From Adiantum capillus-veneris (taxonomy: Eukaryota; Streptophyta; Polypodiopsida; Polypodiales; Pteridaceae), in the NCBI GenBank assembly GCA_014529385.2, contig CM043947.1, positions 129,606,391 to 129,670,390 on the forward strand: a DNA stretch of 64,000 nt, given 5' to 3'. Both the position numbers and the translations under genes were made by a program. Under the pieces are notes generated by a model, which was given only the letters and a program-made list of their open reading frames with translations, made no database searches and was not told the origin of the DNA. Of this stretch, positions 11,801 through 23,334 are shown in pieces (position 1 is the stretch's first letter; each line of letters opens with the position of its first letter).

Positions 11801-13888
11801 TCCAACTTCAGGATTCTTTCCAAATAAATAGCTTGATTAACCATGTGGCCAAGACTCTATAACCAAACCAGACGTAAGATAAAACATATTCACATACAAG
11901 ATTTCACATAGATAAGGAACAATCAATGCTCAGCCCCATATATAGTCAGCCAAGGATCATGGCATTGAAAATAGTGGAGATTATCTTTTGAATGGGAAGA
12001 GCTAACACCTAGGGCTACTCAAACGATAAAGGGCTATCAGGATTTGTGCATATCAACCAAGGCAAAAGAAAACACAAAAAACAATCAGCCATACCTAGCT
12101 TACTAAGCAAGTGCTAAGTTTCTGAGATTAAAAGATGCTCCTCACCATGCATAAGCTACACATCATCAAAGGGCTAGCATAAGCTTTGAAGAACCACCAA
12201 ATGAAAGAAACACAGTCATTAATAACTGTATACATGCCTTCACGAAACAAACACTTACTTTTCAAAAGCAGAAGATGCTCACAGGGGTAGAACCAAGAGT
12301 GGAAGATGCTCGTAGAGGAGAAGAGATCTGAAAGTCAGCCAACTCGTCGATCCAAGCAAAGGAAATGTCGGAGGGCGCGGGCCTTCTCCGCATTATTGTC
12401 CTAAAAGTTTGCAACTGCCCCACCTGCGCATTCAGTAGCCTATGGCTCGTCACCCTCCCAAAAAATGCAACGCTTGGTAGATAGTACGCCACTCTTGCTT
12501 GTCGGCACTAACAGCCATTGATCCCCTTTGCTCAAGTCCGGCCACACCCCGTTGCTCGGCCAACTATGGTTCCTTCAAGCTCCTTGCAGTATGTGAGGTT
12601 TACTGCCGATACGCTGACGGTAAACAAAAGCTTTTCTTTCAATGTAGAGTTCTAAAGGCTGAGGGTGTCTTGGGCGCAATGCTACACACTCAAAATGGCG
12701 ACGGCGATGCCTTGCAAGTACAGCAAGAGATGAAGTCTTGGCGGTAAAGAGTAGAATCGCAGATATAGGAAAGCCATTCTTTCAATGTAGATACTAGAGG
12801 GCTAGAGGCTGAGGGGCCACGAGTCGGAGTCGGTCGAGTCGGAGTCGGAGTCGGAGTCGGAGTCAAAGTGTCTTGGGTGCAAAGCTCCACACTCATTAGA
12901 ATGGCGATGGCAATGCGTTGCAAGTACAACATTGCAGCAATGAAGATGGGACAAGGAAGTCGCAGCAACTGCACAACTCAAGGGAGGACAAGCGTGTGGT
13001 ATGAATAGCCCTTAAGTTTAAGGCTCTTTTTTTTAACCTGTCGAGAGTGCCCACGTGCGGGATATTTTCCACTTAAAAGCATAGGGTAAAGGGGACAATA
13101 TAAGGCACCCTCAGTCTCTAGCCCTCTACATTGAAAGAATGGCCTCACTTGGTGAAACCTTTGTGATGTAACCCCAAGGTTGAGGGTTTGAGGCTCATGG
13201 GTTGCGTTCTCTTGGGTGTATTCTCTTCCTTTATTGGGGTGGGTGGTTCCCACGGTGTCCTCTCGAGGTTGTAATGTACATCAAGGTACAATTGTAAATA
13301 CATGATATGTGTAAACAAGGATCTAGATGAGAAGAAAGAGTTTGAAAAGCTACTAAACAATGCACGCACATGCAAAGATTGGGAAACTTATTATAGATTA
13401 CAATGATTGGTATTGTGGGTCCAAGAGAATCTCTTGATCATGCCATTGGTGTTGCTATTGAGTTTGCATATGAAGAAGAAGAAGAGAAGAGTGACTTGGA
13501 TGATGTGCAAGAAGACAACAATAAATGAAATGAGGGTGCAGATGTGGAGAAAAAGGCTATGCAGATGGTGGTATTGATGATGATGATGTTGAAGAGGCTA
13601 ATGAGGGTCTGAATGTCCAAGATATTGATGCCTAGTGGCTACATAAAAGAATATTAGTCAAGTTTATGGTAGCATCGACCCAACAAATCTAGAAGCTTGT
13701 TGAACAAGTCTTAAAGTTGTTAGCTAAGGGAGAGGACAGGGAGGTACAATATCTTCTCATTGGTATAGCTACCTTGGTTTGCTAGTGGAGTAAATTAACT
13801 CTTTGAAATACCAAGAACAACACCCTCATGTGAAATATTCTTTAATTGGCTTGTTAGGGCATATGTCTTATGGAATAAGCACTTAATA

Positions 13889-13890
<2 letters not shown>
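11795..13890. other. No gene recognised; repeats only
   Basis: No convincing reading frame. The visible content is the 12.6-13.1 kb repeat set described separately, and flanking low-complexity GAA/GAT-rich sequence at 13,470-13,600. Confidence 0.5.
12637..13142. repeat. Direct and inverted repeats with a GAGTCG hexanucleotide array
   Basis: TTTCAATGTAGA with GGCTGAGG, TGTCTTGGG, CACACTCA and GTTGCAAGTACA appears in two direct copies (from 12,637 and from 12,779). The second copy contains a GAGTCG array (12,821-12,864). An inverted copy of its edge (CCATTCTTTCAATGTAGA to GGCTGAGGG, 12,770-12,813) lies at 13,108-13,142, giving arms of about 35 bp around a roughly 300-bp loop. This may be a decayed foldback or MITE-like element. 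Confidence 0.6.

Positions 13891-13925
<35 letters not shown>
13891..13925. repeat. Poly-C tract (35 bases)
   Basis: Thirty-five consecutive C, then GCCC. Length is prone to sequencing error. It marks the left edge of the broken Ty3 cluster. Confidence 0.9.
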
Positions 13926-13926
<1 letters not shown>

Positions 13927-14098
13927 CCCTCGCGGGGTAGGTCCCCCCTCCCTTATGCATACGGTACTAGCATGAAATAATGGGGGGCTACCCCTATTGT
14001 ATACGCTTATGTTTGACCTCTAAAAACCCTCCTCTTGTACACTCACGTGATACCGTACAAAAATCCATAGTGAATCCCCCTGGAGCCAGATATATATT

Positions 14099-14647
14099 TA
14101 GGCTTTAATTTCCTACGACTGACATGTTCAATAGCTTGTAATTGAATTAAACAGTTCCAAAAACGATCAATGTAGCCTTGGACATCTTCATTTCGACCCT
14201 GACAAATTAAATCCCATTGGCGTCATGCTTTAGCTTTATACTGTGTGGGAAAAAATTGAGGCAAAAACAACTTTTTGAATGCATGCCATGTACATGGTCT
14301 TTTTCCGTGTTGTTTGGTGGTGTCCACCACAATGCAGTGCTACTAGTGAGATGATTTGATGCACATTTTACCATTTCACGTTCAAGATAGTTTTCATCAT
14401 GAAAATAGTCATCTGATTGACTAACCCATGCTAGAACCGTGCTAGCATCTTTAGTGCCATCAAAATCCTTGAAAACGAAGGCTTTTCTGCTAAATTTGTT
14501 TTTTTTGGGTGCCGGTACAGATTCTATGTGTGCAGAATGCAATAATTTATCTTCAAGCTCTTGCCTTTGCATGTGTTCATATGTGAGAGATTGTTGCAGA
14601 TTGGCAAGTTGCTCATCAATTGTGGGCGCTTGTGGAAGGTGTGCCAT
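14099..14647 (-). pseudogene. Ty3/gypsy gag fragment, frameshifted
   Basis: Minus-strand ORF from 14647 starts MAHLPQAPTIDEQL, has a coiled-coil-like segment, then KAFVFKDFDGTKDAS, LAWVSQSDDYF and an A-x-x-HL-x-x-x-ALWW motif, the core of the Ty3 retrotransposon gag (capsid) domain. It stops at 14207. A shifted frame then continues as WDLICQGRNEDVQGYIDRFW to about 14,100, the expected next part of the domain. So it is one gag gene with at least one frameshift. Zinc knuckle and protease are not seen. The poly-C tract lies just beyond. Confidence 0.8.
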
Positions 14648-14997
14648 AATTGCTTGCTTTTCTTTTCTTTTTCTTTTTTTTATAAATATTTTTCTCTCTT
14701 TCTTATTTTTTTTGTGTGTTTTTAAATTTTAAATGGCTATATGGAGATATTTTACAGATGCATTATGCAAAAGAAGTGAGAGAGAGTAAAAAAAATGGTA
14801 GAAATAAAATGTACTTAGCTTAAAGATTGCGTTGGCATCCAGTTCAGAATGGCGATGTGCGAGGAAATTGTCAAAAAAGTGAGTGCTCGGACGGTGTCAT
14901 GGATGCTTAAGAGTCAGTCGTTGCATGTATCATCACCTGTTTCATCGGTTACATCATCACTAGAAGGCTCTAGAAGAATCTAGAAGGATCTAGAGGA

Positions 14998-15015
14998 TTC
15001 TAGAAGTTTCTAGAA
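14998..15015 (+). promoter_or_regulatory. Perfect four-unit heat-shock element
   Basis: TTCtaGAAgtTTCtaGAA: four alternating nGAAn units in perfect 5-bp register, the binding site of trimeric heat-shock factors. It lies about 280 bp upstream of the TATA box of the LTR. Confidence 0.75.
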
Positions 15016-15229
15016 GCTTGGAGAAAATTCCAAAAGAATCTAGAAGTTTATGGAATCTCTAGAAAGTTGAAGAAGGATCTAGAAGGTTCTAGATGAACTA
15101 GAAGGATCAAGAAGTTTTTAGAATCTTGGAGAAGATTTCGAAAGAATCTATAAGTTTTTGGAAAGCTCTACAAAGTTGAAGAAGGATCCATAAGGTTCTA
15201 GAAGAACTAGAAGGATCAAGAAGGATCAA

Positions 15230-15247
15230 GAAGGTTCTAGAAGATTC
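15230..15247 (+). promoter_or_regulatory. Second perfect four-unit heat-shock element
   Basis: GAAggTTCtaGAAgaTTC: four alternating units in register, ending 50 bp upstream of TATAAATA. Additional two- or three-unit sites occur between the two elements (for example 15,082-15,092 and 15,196-15,203). Confidence 0.75.
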
Positions 15248-15296
15248 TAACCTCCTCAACAAGAACCCAGAAAGTTCTAACCTCCTCAAGCACTAG

Positions 15297-15304
15297 TATA
15301 AATA
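15297..15304 (+). promoter_or_regulatory. TATA box of the heat-element LTR
   Basis: TATAAATA followed by AGGGG, about 150 bp upstream of AATAAA. The spacing suits an LTR R region starting near 15,330. Confidence 0.6.
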
Positions 15305-15556
15305 GGGGTCTTGGGACACAAACCCCTCAGTCTTGCCAACACCAATTGTGAGGCTCCTATGAGGAAATCCCTCCTCTAGTTCTTATGTTCAAGTCTTGTC
15401 CTTGCAATCAAGTCATGTAATCCAAGTCTTGTGTCTAGCTCTCTTAATAAAGTTTCCAGTCTTGTAATCAATATTAAGCTTATCATCAAGTCCAAGTTCT
15501 TGTACATTGTGAGCACCTCCTCTTGCTCTCTTCTAGCTCTTTACGCACTCATAACA

Positions 15557-16179
15557 GTTTTAACCCCAAAATGCCATGCTGATGGAAGATCATGCCGTTG
15601 TTGAAGTACCTTCAAGTGTGTTGGTCCTGGCGGAATATAGAGAAGACCCTTATAGTAAATTAGTCCATCAATTTCTTGAAATTCCCCATTAACCCCTTGT
15701 CCTTGTAGTTGTTGTCTAATATTCTGAGCAAGTGGTTCTTTGGAAATTTGCGTCTTCACCCTAGAAAGAAAAGTAGAATCTTCAGGAGCTTGACTCATGG
15801 TGGCCTTTAGCTTAAGCTACTCAGGTTTCAAAATCACTAACTCCAATTGATCACATGCTGCATCGCCTTCTCTATGTGAAAGGTAGGATCTTCTTGATAA
15901 GGCATCTGGCTTACCTTGTTGACGACCAGCCTATAAGAGATAAGAAAATCAAACCTTGATAGGATACCACTCCACCTGGCTTGGCGACGATTCAAGACAC
16001 GAGATGCCATTGAAGTATTCCAAATTCTTGTGATCTATATAGAGAGTGATCTTATGAGGAGCTCCTTCAAGTATGTGACGCCAAGTGTCAAAGGAGTCGA
16101 TGATTGCTAAGAGCTCTTTGTCATGGATTTCATAATTGATTTTTGTAGCTGAGAACTTGCGGGAATGAAAGGCCGCCAT
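15557..16179 (-). pseudogene. Ty3/gypsy RNase H to integrase fragment, degenerate
   Basis: Minus-strand sequence from 16,179 gives [38 protein letters not shown] and [11 protein letters not shown] (RNase H, with the D-H-K-N-L strand). After a frame change come AGRQQGKPDALSRRS (the RNase H/integrase linker), then EDSTFLSRVKTQI and LQQRHDLPSAWHFGVKT, the start of the integrase zinc domain. It breaks off at the right edge of the plus-strand LTR. On its upstream side it abuts a T run at 16,182-16,190, where homology stops abruptly. Gag, protease and RT of this copy are missing. Confidence 0.8.
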
Positions 16180-16973
16180 GACTTTTTTTTAACCTCACCT
16201 TTTTATTAACTTAGTTGTGTAAACCTCATGCACTAAATCATGGCAGCGTGCAGAGTACTAAAACAACAGCGTGCGAGGGAGAGAAGAGACAAGGCAGCTT
16301 TGAGGCAAGAGGGGAAAGTGGTAGCACACCAAAGGTGCTCCTTTTGAGGTAGGCTACGTGCAGTTTTTTTGTGGTCGAAATTCGGTTGCAAGAGGTCGCT
16401 CCCACTACGGTTCTCACTGGACCCTCAAAGTGCAACTTGTAGCTTGTTTAGTGCTTCGGCTACAAGGTGTCGTAGCTATCGCAACCCAAAATCTCCTTGT
16501 GTGATTAAAGACCGTCGGGTGTCGCAATCTGATCTTTTGAGTGGCAATCCTTGCTTGTTTAGTTTCTTGAAGATGCCATCTCGAACGAGATTTATCCTTT
16601 AACAAAGGTTTGAACACTCGTAAAGGAGGTATCTTCTTAATTCCCACTAAATCGATATCCGATCTTTTAACTGCTTTCAGATTTGCTACTTCTTGATAAT
16701 ATTTTATCTATGTCAGCTTTTGATCTTCTAAACTTTCTTCAAAGCACTATGATACCTTCCAATTACCTTTCCTTCAAGAACCCTTTGCTTCTATGACTCC
16801 CTCATAATCGCCAAGAGTTAGCTATTAGTTGAAACTTAAATTGGCCATACCAATTCTCGATGTCGATAAGAAAAATTATTTTGTTGATTTATCGATTGAT
16901 CGCAGATTTAGCTTCAATTTGCGGACTTGATATTGTTGATCTATAATTTAATTGCCAATTCCTCAAACCTGTT

Positions 16974-16985
16974 GCTCTGATACCA
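16974..16985 (-). promoter_or_regulatory. Initiator-Met primer-binding site, minus strand
   Basis: On the minus strand TGGTATCAGAGC follows one base after an LTR end ...CCCAACA. This is the standard plant LTR-retrotransposon PBS, complementary to the 3' end of initiator tRNA-Met. The sequence between it and the RNase H fragment (16,190-16,973) is leader-like with no gag. Confidence 0.8.
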
Positions 16986-16986
16986 C

Positions 16987-17640
16987 TGTTGGGAGAAGGG
17001 AGAGATTGGTTGCTTAGAACAATTCAACACTTGCTCACATGCATCACCATCAACTTCTCAACCTCTTTCCCCAATTTCCAAGCACACACACACCTAGACT
17101 ATGACACACACACACACACACACACACACACGCGCACACACGTACTAAAAGCATAGAATTGAGAGAGACAAGTTGTAAGAGGGTGTAAGAACATGGAAGA
17201 GAAGATGTAGACTTAACTAGAGAATACACACCAAACATAGAATAGCTTAAGAGAGGGGAGATGGAAAATTGAGAACATCTACACAAGAAAGGCTTAAAAT
17301 CATAGCCCCAAGCAAACACAGAATAGCTTAAGAGAGGGGAGATGGAAAATTGAGAGCATCTACACAAGAAAGGCCTAAAATCATAGCCCCAAACTCCACT
17401 GCACCTCTCTTGTGGAGTTTGGCATTTGATATTTTGATTTATTATTGGTGCCAAAATTGGAGGGCCCTCTTTTACACTTTAGTCCCACTTTAGTCCCACT
17501 TTAGTTATGAGTGGTACACACTACTTGTTGCATGACCCTCTTATGGTGGGTTCTCACTGTCCTATTTACAAAGGAGCCATAGTGGCTTATTTCTAGAATA
17601 TTGTACTAGGATTATTTGCCGATGCCTCCTCGTCAACTCT
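16987..17640 (-). repeat. 5' LTR of a minus-strand Ty3 element (far edge uncertain)
   Basis: It starts (plus coordinates) TGTTGGGAG beside the PBS. It contains a CA microsatellite (17,104-17,131) and an 82-bp tandem duplication (17,232-17,396). The other LTR was not found, so the right boundary between about 17,570 and 17,672 is an estimate. Element A begins at 17,673. Confidence 0.5.
17232..17396. repeat. 82-bp tandem duplication
   Basis: CAAACAYAGAATAGCTTAAG through AAAATCATAGCCCCA is present twice, starting at 17,232 and 17,314, with a few substitutions. Confidence 0.9.
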
Positions 17641-17672
17641 CAGAGTTCCAATTTGCAAACCATCATGATATT

Positions 17673-19266
17673 TGTCAGAATAATCAATATCTAATTCTCC
17701 TAAATTATTTTCTCATGTTAAACTGATCATTTAATATGGGGAAGTGCCAGGGGAGAAAAAGCTAGAATATTGGTTAAGCTAGCAGGCCGACCACAGTAGG
17801 GATCCAAAGGAGGGAAAATAGGGATCCAAAGGGGGGGCCATCTGCAAAAGAGCCATGTGCAACAATGGGCTTAAAAGACCCTAAGGTTCAGCCCATTAAG
17901 ACTTCCAAAATGCTAAGGTTCCAAAATTCAAAGGTTGTGTCTAAAGGTCAAGCATGGGGGGAATTGGATGCTTTGCGTGTGTCCCAAAAGTCTTTATCAA
18001 TCCCTACATAGGAGGGGGCAAGCCTTGAGAGTAGGGGATGAGAGAGAAACTCACACACACACACACACACACAAGCTCCCTTTACACAAAGGGAATGAGG
18101 GACACATGTCAGCTGCCTAGCCCAGATGCCCACAAGGTGTACCCAATTCCTATTGGATGGCCTTGGAGGTGGACCAATGAGAATTAGGCTAGATTAAATC
18201 TAGTTTAATTAATTTAAAAACACTTAATAAAAGAACCAATGAGAATTAAGCTCTCTAGAAGACCATTCCACACTCTCCCAAGGGAACCAATGAGCATTCA
18301 GCAGCCCAATGGCTTGCCTGATTCCTATTGGCCAGGAGGCAAAGGGGTCCAATGAGAGTTTAGTTGCATTTATTAATTACATAAAGCTCTCACAAAAGGG
18401 GAAAGGGGGACACATGTCAAAAGGCTATCACATATACTACTTAATTATCATTGGCTAGCTTTAGGGAGGTCCAATGAGACTGTAGCATTAGAAAATAGCA
18501 AGAGGGGTCGACCAAGAGAGAGAGGGGGCTGATTTTTGTATGGCATTATCACACACACACTCACACAATCTCATGTGTGAAGTAAAGAAGACTCTCTCTC
18601 CTTCTCAAGCTTTAATGGAAAGCTTACCACCTACTCCAAGCTTGTGAGAAGGGAGGCCTACACCAACAACTCTTGGCTTTGTGATGCAAATCCAGCCAAG
18701 AGCCAAGCTTCAATGCATTCTCATCTCCTCTGCCATGCTAATTACTAAGCTAAGCTATGCTAATATGAGTGATTATGTGAGGAGATGTACATATTTCTCG
18801 TAAGAATACTCCTTCTTCCTCTCAATCTACTCTCATACCTCGCTTGCTCTCACCATCTTCGAAGGTGTGTGAGGTCTTGGGTCTGAGACAGTGAGGGAAT
18901 TGATGTTGTGTTTGATAAGTGTTTTGCTTAGTGCATGAAGCTTTCATCTTCATTGCACTAGCTAGTCTTGAAGGAACACAAAGAATTGTATTGTACAATG
19001 TCTCTCTTGATGGGAGAAACCATGATACAAAGCCGTTTGGAGGGGGGACCGGCTCCATGTAAATCCCGTCCTCAACTGTTGTCAATAGCTTAGTTTCTCT
19101 CTCTTTTGAAAGTATTGTCCATGCTATCTAACTAGGTGTTATGCTTTTTGTTTCTCTCTCCACCCAAGCACTCTTGTAATTCATTAGGAATCTATTCTAA
19201 TGAAATGCCCACTATGTTCATGCTATATTCCACTCCACACAAGTTTTTAAGCCATTAAAGGTTACA
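17673..19266 (+). repeat. Element A 5' LTR (1,594 bp)
   Basis: TGTCAGAATAATC...GTTACA, closely matching the segments starting at 36,872 and 37,948. It contains an AC microsatellite (18,053-18,073) whose length differs among copies, and the CCAAT cluster listed separately. The PBS follows after one base. Confidence 0.9.
18143..18475 (+). promoter_or_regulatory. Ten CCAAT boxes in the element A LTR
   Basis: CCAAT on the plus strand starts at 18,143, 18,174, 18,236, 18,287, 18,306, 18,349 and 18,471; on the minus strand (ATTGG) at 18,152, 18,327 and 18,450. Many sit in the context CCAATGAG. The array recurs in the LTRs at 36,872 and 37,948. CCAAT is the NF-Y core site, so this is a candidate enhancer; activity is inferred. 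Confidence 0.6.
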
Positions 19267-19267
19267 T

Positions 19268-19279
19268 TGGTATCAGAGC
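19268..19279 (+). promoter_or_regulatory. Element A primer-binding site
   Basis: TGGTATCAGAGC one base after the LTR end, complementary to the initiator tRNA-Met 3' end. Confidence 0.9.
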
Positions 19280-19667
19280 ACAAGGTTTCTCTTTTCTTGC
19301 TCAAGAAGGGAGGTCCTCAAGCTAGCTATAAATGGTTGGTATTATTAATTGCATTGAGTAAGTAGAATATGGATTTTTTAGCCTTGTAGTGCGCCTGCCT
19401 TCGTGCAGTTAATGGGCCATCACCGTCGAGAGCTATGGTCTTAATAGTGGAGTCCTATGGGGCTTGCCTAGGGCTTAACCACTATTGAGCTATTAGAAAC
19501 TTGGCAGGAGCCGGTGTTGTTTTGGTGTTGAACGACCCTCTCTTCTGTTCCTTGCAATTAATGGTATTCAAGCCACGGGTATAGTAGCTTGAGTTCTTTT
19601 TCTAAATGGGTAAAGAGAAGTAGCAACTAGGGCTTGAAGTGCCAAAGTACACCTTAAAGTTGTTAGA

Positions 19668-21602
19668 ATGGCTGACAATAGTAAAGAGAGTGAAATTAAT
19701 GTTGATAACTTTGATTTTGCTAATGAGCAAGCTACTAATGATCCCCCAATGCTTGTTAACTATCTTTTTTCTAGGCTTCAACAAGCCATGGGCAATCCAT
19801 CTCTCCAAAGTTAAGTGCAACGGCAGCTCTGTGCTCATGGGATTCTCCAAGCTCACCACCATGATGAGAGAACACCTAGGAAGCCTCCTTGTGAGACTTC
19901 CAAAAGAGGTCTCTCTCCGATTCAGGAAGAAGAAGAGAATCCATACGAAGGGCTCAAGAATTTACTTCTTGATGATGCATCTCCTTCCCAAAGTAGAACT
20001 CAAGAGCCTCCACCGAAGGAACGAGAAAGAAGAGAGTCTCCCGCCAACTCAACGGAGAAGGCTCCACGAAGACGGCGGGCTAAACGCTCTCCATCACCTC
20101 CAAAACGGAAAAGACCATCGCACCCTTCTCCACCCATAATTCAAAGAGGGATGAAAAAAAGCAACAGAAGAAAAAGGCAAGAAAGAGGACACCCTCTTCT
20201 CCATCTTCTTCATCCTCTTCCTCTTATGAAAGTGATGGTGAAGACGATGAAGATCAAGACAAGAAAAAGGCAAGAAAGAGGTCACCCTCTTCTCCACCTT
20301 CCTCAAATTCTTCACCTTCTGAAGAAAGTGATGGTGCAACCTTTGAACCATCAAAAAGAAGAGGCCATAGGAAATCCTATGCCGCGCGGAAGAGGTCGTC
20401 CAAACTCAAGAAGTTCAAAGAGGGAGGGAAGAGCATCTCTTTCCTTACCAATGATGGCACCTTTGGTGCTACGGACAGACAAAGTCTTGGCCTTTATCCA
20501 AAAATTTGATGCGACGTTCGAAGATGAGGGCTTCACGGAGTCCTCTTAGCTACGCCATGTAGCTATGCACTTTCAAAAGTCCGTCAGGTAATGGTGGTCT
20601 AGCCTACGAGCCAACGGTGAAGCTCGGCGAACATGGAAAGCTTTAAGAGCTTCCATTATGAAGCACTTTTTGGCCACCAATGCCAAAGACAAAGTACTCA
20701 CCAAATGGCGAAGCTTAAAGCTCTCTCCCTATGAATCCATCCACAAATATGTAGACAAGTTTTGGGACCTACAACTCAAAGCCACTATCTTCAAAAAGTT
20801 GGCTTTTTGCAGAGCAAAAGCAACAATTTTGTGCAGGCTTAACCGAAGAAATGGCGGAGTATGTCAACTCCCAAAGGCCACGTACCATATCGGCGGTAAT
20901 ACACCATACTATGGTGGCCTCTCGAATCAATTTCCAAACGGGGGCTAAAAGAAATAATAAGTCCACGAAAAACAAGGGTTCCAACGAGCCTAAGGGGAAG
21001 GACAATGTCCAAAAGTCTCCTAAGGGCAACTCCAACAAAGCTAAACAGAAGGGAGTTTACAAAGGTAAAAACAAACTCTCTCCTAAAGAGATTGAGTGTT
21101 ATCGCAAGGATAACCAGTGTTTCAAGTGCGGCGAACAAGGGCATGTGTATCGCGCTTGTCCCCAACAGAACACTCGCCATGATCCTCCTAGAGCTACCTT
21201 GGTTGAAATCCAAGAGGAGGAGACTCACCAAACTCACAACAAAGGATCTCCTCTATGCCATGCTTGGGGAAAGGTAAAAGAACATGATGCTTTTATTCTC
21301 TTTGACCCTGGTTCTACTCACAATTTTATATCTATAGAGTTGGCCACCAAGCTAGGCATACAAGCTTATGAGATGGGAGATGTTTTACCCACAGATAGTG
21401 CTTTCAAGGGGCAAGAAGCTTCAGTCACTCTTAATCGGAAAATTGAGGCTCCATGTCCAAAGCTATGTGGACAAGAGGACTTCTTTATCTCTCCTCTCAA
21501 GCATCAGGATGTAATTCTAGGGGCATCATGGTTTGATCGCCTGGCTGCCAATGTTAAATTCCCTGAAAGGAGAATCTCCTTTAAGTTCAGCGAAAAAGAT
21601 AT
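19668..21602 (+). pseudogene. Element A gag-protease, disrupted
   Basis: It starts MADNSKESEINVDNF like the intact copy in element B. Lesions visible by comparison: a TAA in place of a Glu codon shortly after NPSLQS, frame changes around 20,480 (extra bases in CGGACAGACAAAG), a TAG at about 20,549 where B has Lys, and further shifts near 20,800. Later parts are recognisable: the CCHC knuckle CFKCGEQGHVYRAC and the protease strand LFDPGSTHNFIS. The frame ends at GAAAAAGATAT, where X inserted; the homologous site in B reads on without a break. Confidence 0.85.
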
Positions 21603-23327
21603 TGATAGCCGTTTTTCGGCTTTCCATAATTGCCATAGTAAGCTACCTCACCCTATCAAATCACTCAAACATTTTGGTTATCCCTACCATTTCACTGTAC
21701 ATAGGCGTGTGTGAGTTAGGGACTTTCTCCATATTTTCTTAAAAAACCCTCAGCTAGCTAGTCACTCGGCTAGTTGAGCCAAAAAAATAAATAAAATAAA
21801 AAAAAATAATATTATGGCCCATTTGTGTGTAAATATTTCATTGTATATAGGGCCTAAATAAAAGAATTTTTTATAATTATTTTGGTATTTATTTAAATAT
21901 TTCTACCTATGGTGTGTTATTTATGCTATGTACATTGACTCACCATTACCATATTTTTTCTTACCATTTTGCATACTCTTTATTCCATCTAAAAATAATT
22001 TCATGCAAGCTTCTCTTATTTTTTGTGTAACTCCATCCCAACAAAAATCCAAAAAAACTAGTTCTATTTATGTGTATATTTTTTCACTATTGTGATTTTT
22101 TCCTTCCTACATCTATTCTCTATTACTCTCATAAATTAAACTACCAAAAATATTCATCTTTTTATGGTAGACTTATAATGAGAGAGATTTATTTTGACCC
22201 CTTTATATTTTTTCCACCTATATTATTTATATTTGACATGTACATTTTTTTTTTAGACCCCTCAATATTTGATTTTCTTAGTTGTACTATTCACTTATAT
22301 CATGATCTCAACAATATCTTCAATTATAGACCTACCAAATAAGGTCAAGGGTATGTGGCATGCATGCATGCACTATGGGGGGCTCACTCTTGGAGGTATT
22401 CAAAAGAATCATCCAAAGAAGGACCTCACAAGGACTTTGTGCAGTGGAAAAAACAGTCGGTTTTGCTGAATTTTTAAAGATCACTTGCTCCACGAATTTG
22501 AAAAGGTGATACAAACAAAAGTTGTAGCTCGTGGGCTGAAATTTTACCTCAATTTTTTTCATATTTTTTTGAGCTACGAGCTGTGAGCTATGATTTTATT
22601 GGTGGACCCCAGTTTGCCCATGCTATGCAGCCACACTCCCTCTTCCACTTTATCATTTTCCTCTTTCACACACACCTCTCCACTCATCATCCCCACCTCT
22701 CTCACCACTCCTCTCTGCACCTTGCTCACCTTCTTCTCAACCTTGAAGAATAAAAGAAACCATGGTGAACTCATGTCTCCTACACACACTTCCATTCCAA
22801 AATTGACCACCTAGTCTCATTTTTCCTCATCCATATTACCCATATCTATCAAAAAAACACAAAATTCAGCCTCTTCTCTTGAAAGACAGCATCATGGTGA
22901 TTGATTACTCATGTTCACTTACCTTGGCTCCCAAGGAAGGTCAAGAGTGGAGAAAAAACTTACCATCAAAGCTAGTGGACCGTCAACAAGCGTCAAAATT
23001 GACCCTACTCAAGACACTTGGAGCATCAACATTGTAAGAAATCCATATTTTCTTACCTTAAGAGTTTTTTCTTCCTTATTTGTATCCTACATGGATACTC
23101 CCATTGTAAATATCCAATTCCATTTGTAAATCAATAAAAATACTAACTCTACTAATTTACTAACACTAACCTACTATGAAAAGTCCTATCACCTCCACTT
23201 CTCTCCTCTCTCTCTTCTTCATCTATCCACACCAACTTCTTGATAATTCCAAGCAAAAGAAATTAGATAAGTGCTGAAAATCTAACCCAACCATGGTTAG
23301 AGGAGTAACCCTAGCCCTCAAAATTGC

Positions 23328-23334
23328 TATAAAA
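23328..23334 (+). promoter_or_regulatory. TATA box in the X LTR
   Basis: CTATAAAAGGAGGG context, repeated at 32,650-32,656 in the 3' LTR. Confidence 0.6.

Larger units (their letters stand above)
14895..15556 (+). mobile_element. Isolated plus-strand LTR with heat-shock elements
   Basis: The segment runs from TGTCATGG to CATAACA (TGT...ACA ends). It has an upstream region saturated with TCTAGAAG-type motifs, a TATA box (TATAAATA, 15,297-15,304) and an AATAAA signal (15,446-15,451), in the U3-R-U5 order of a plus-strand LTR. No PBS follows it and no clear PPT precedes it, and flanking 5-mers do not match, so it is a solo or rearranged LTR. On its right it abuts the broken integrase fragment exactly after the GVKT codons, consistent with insertion into that gene. 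The left edge is the less certain end. Confidence 0.6.

Noticed and set aside
15297-15556. Assigning the 14.9-15.6 kb LTR to the neighbouring minus-strand gag
   Set aside because: TATA box and AATAAA order show the LTR is plus-strand, while the gag and integrase fragments are minus-strand.
19639-20139. A separate 166-codon gene overlapping element A gag
   Set aside because: It is the out-of-frame shadow of the gag homologous to the intact frame in element B.
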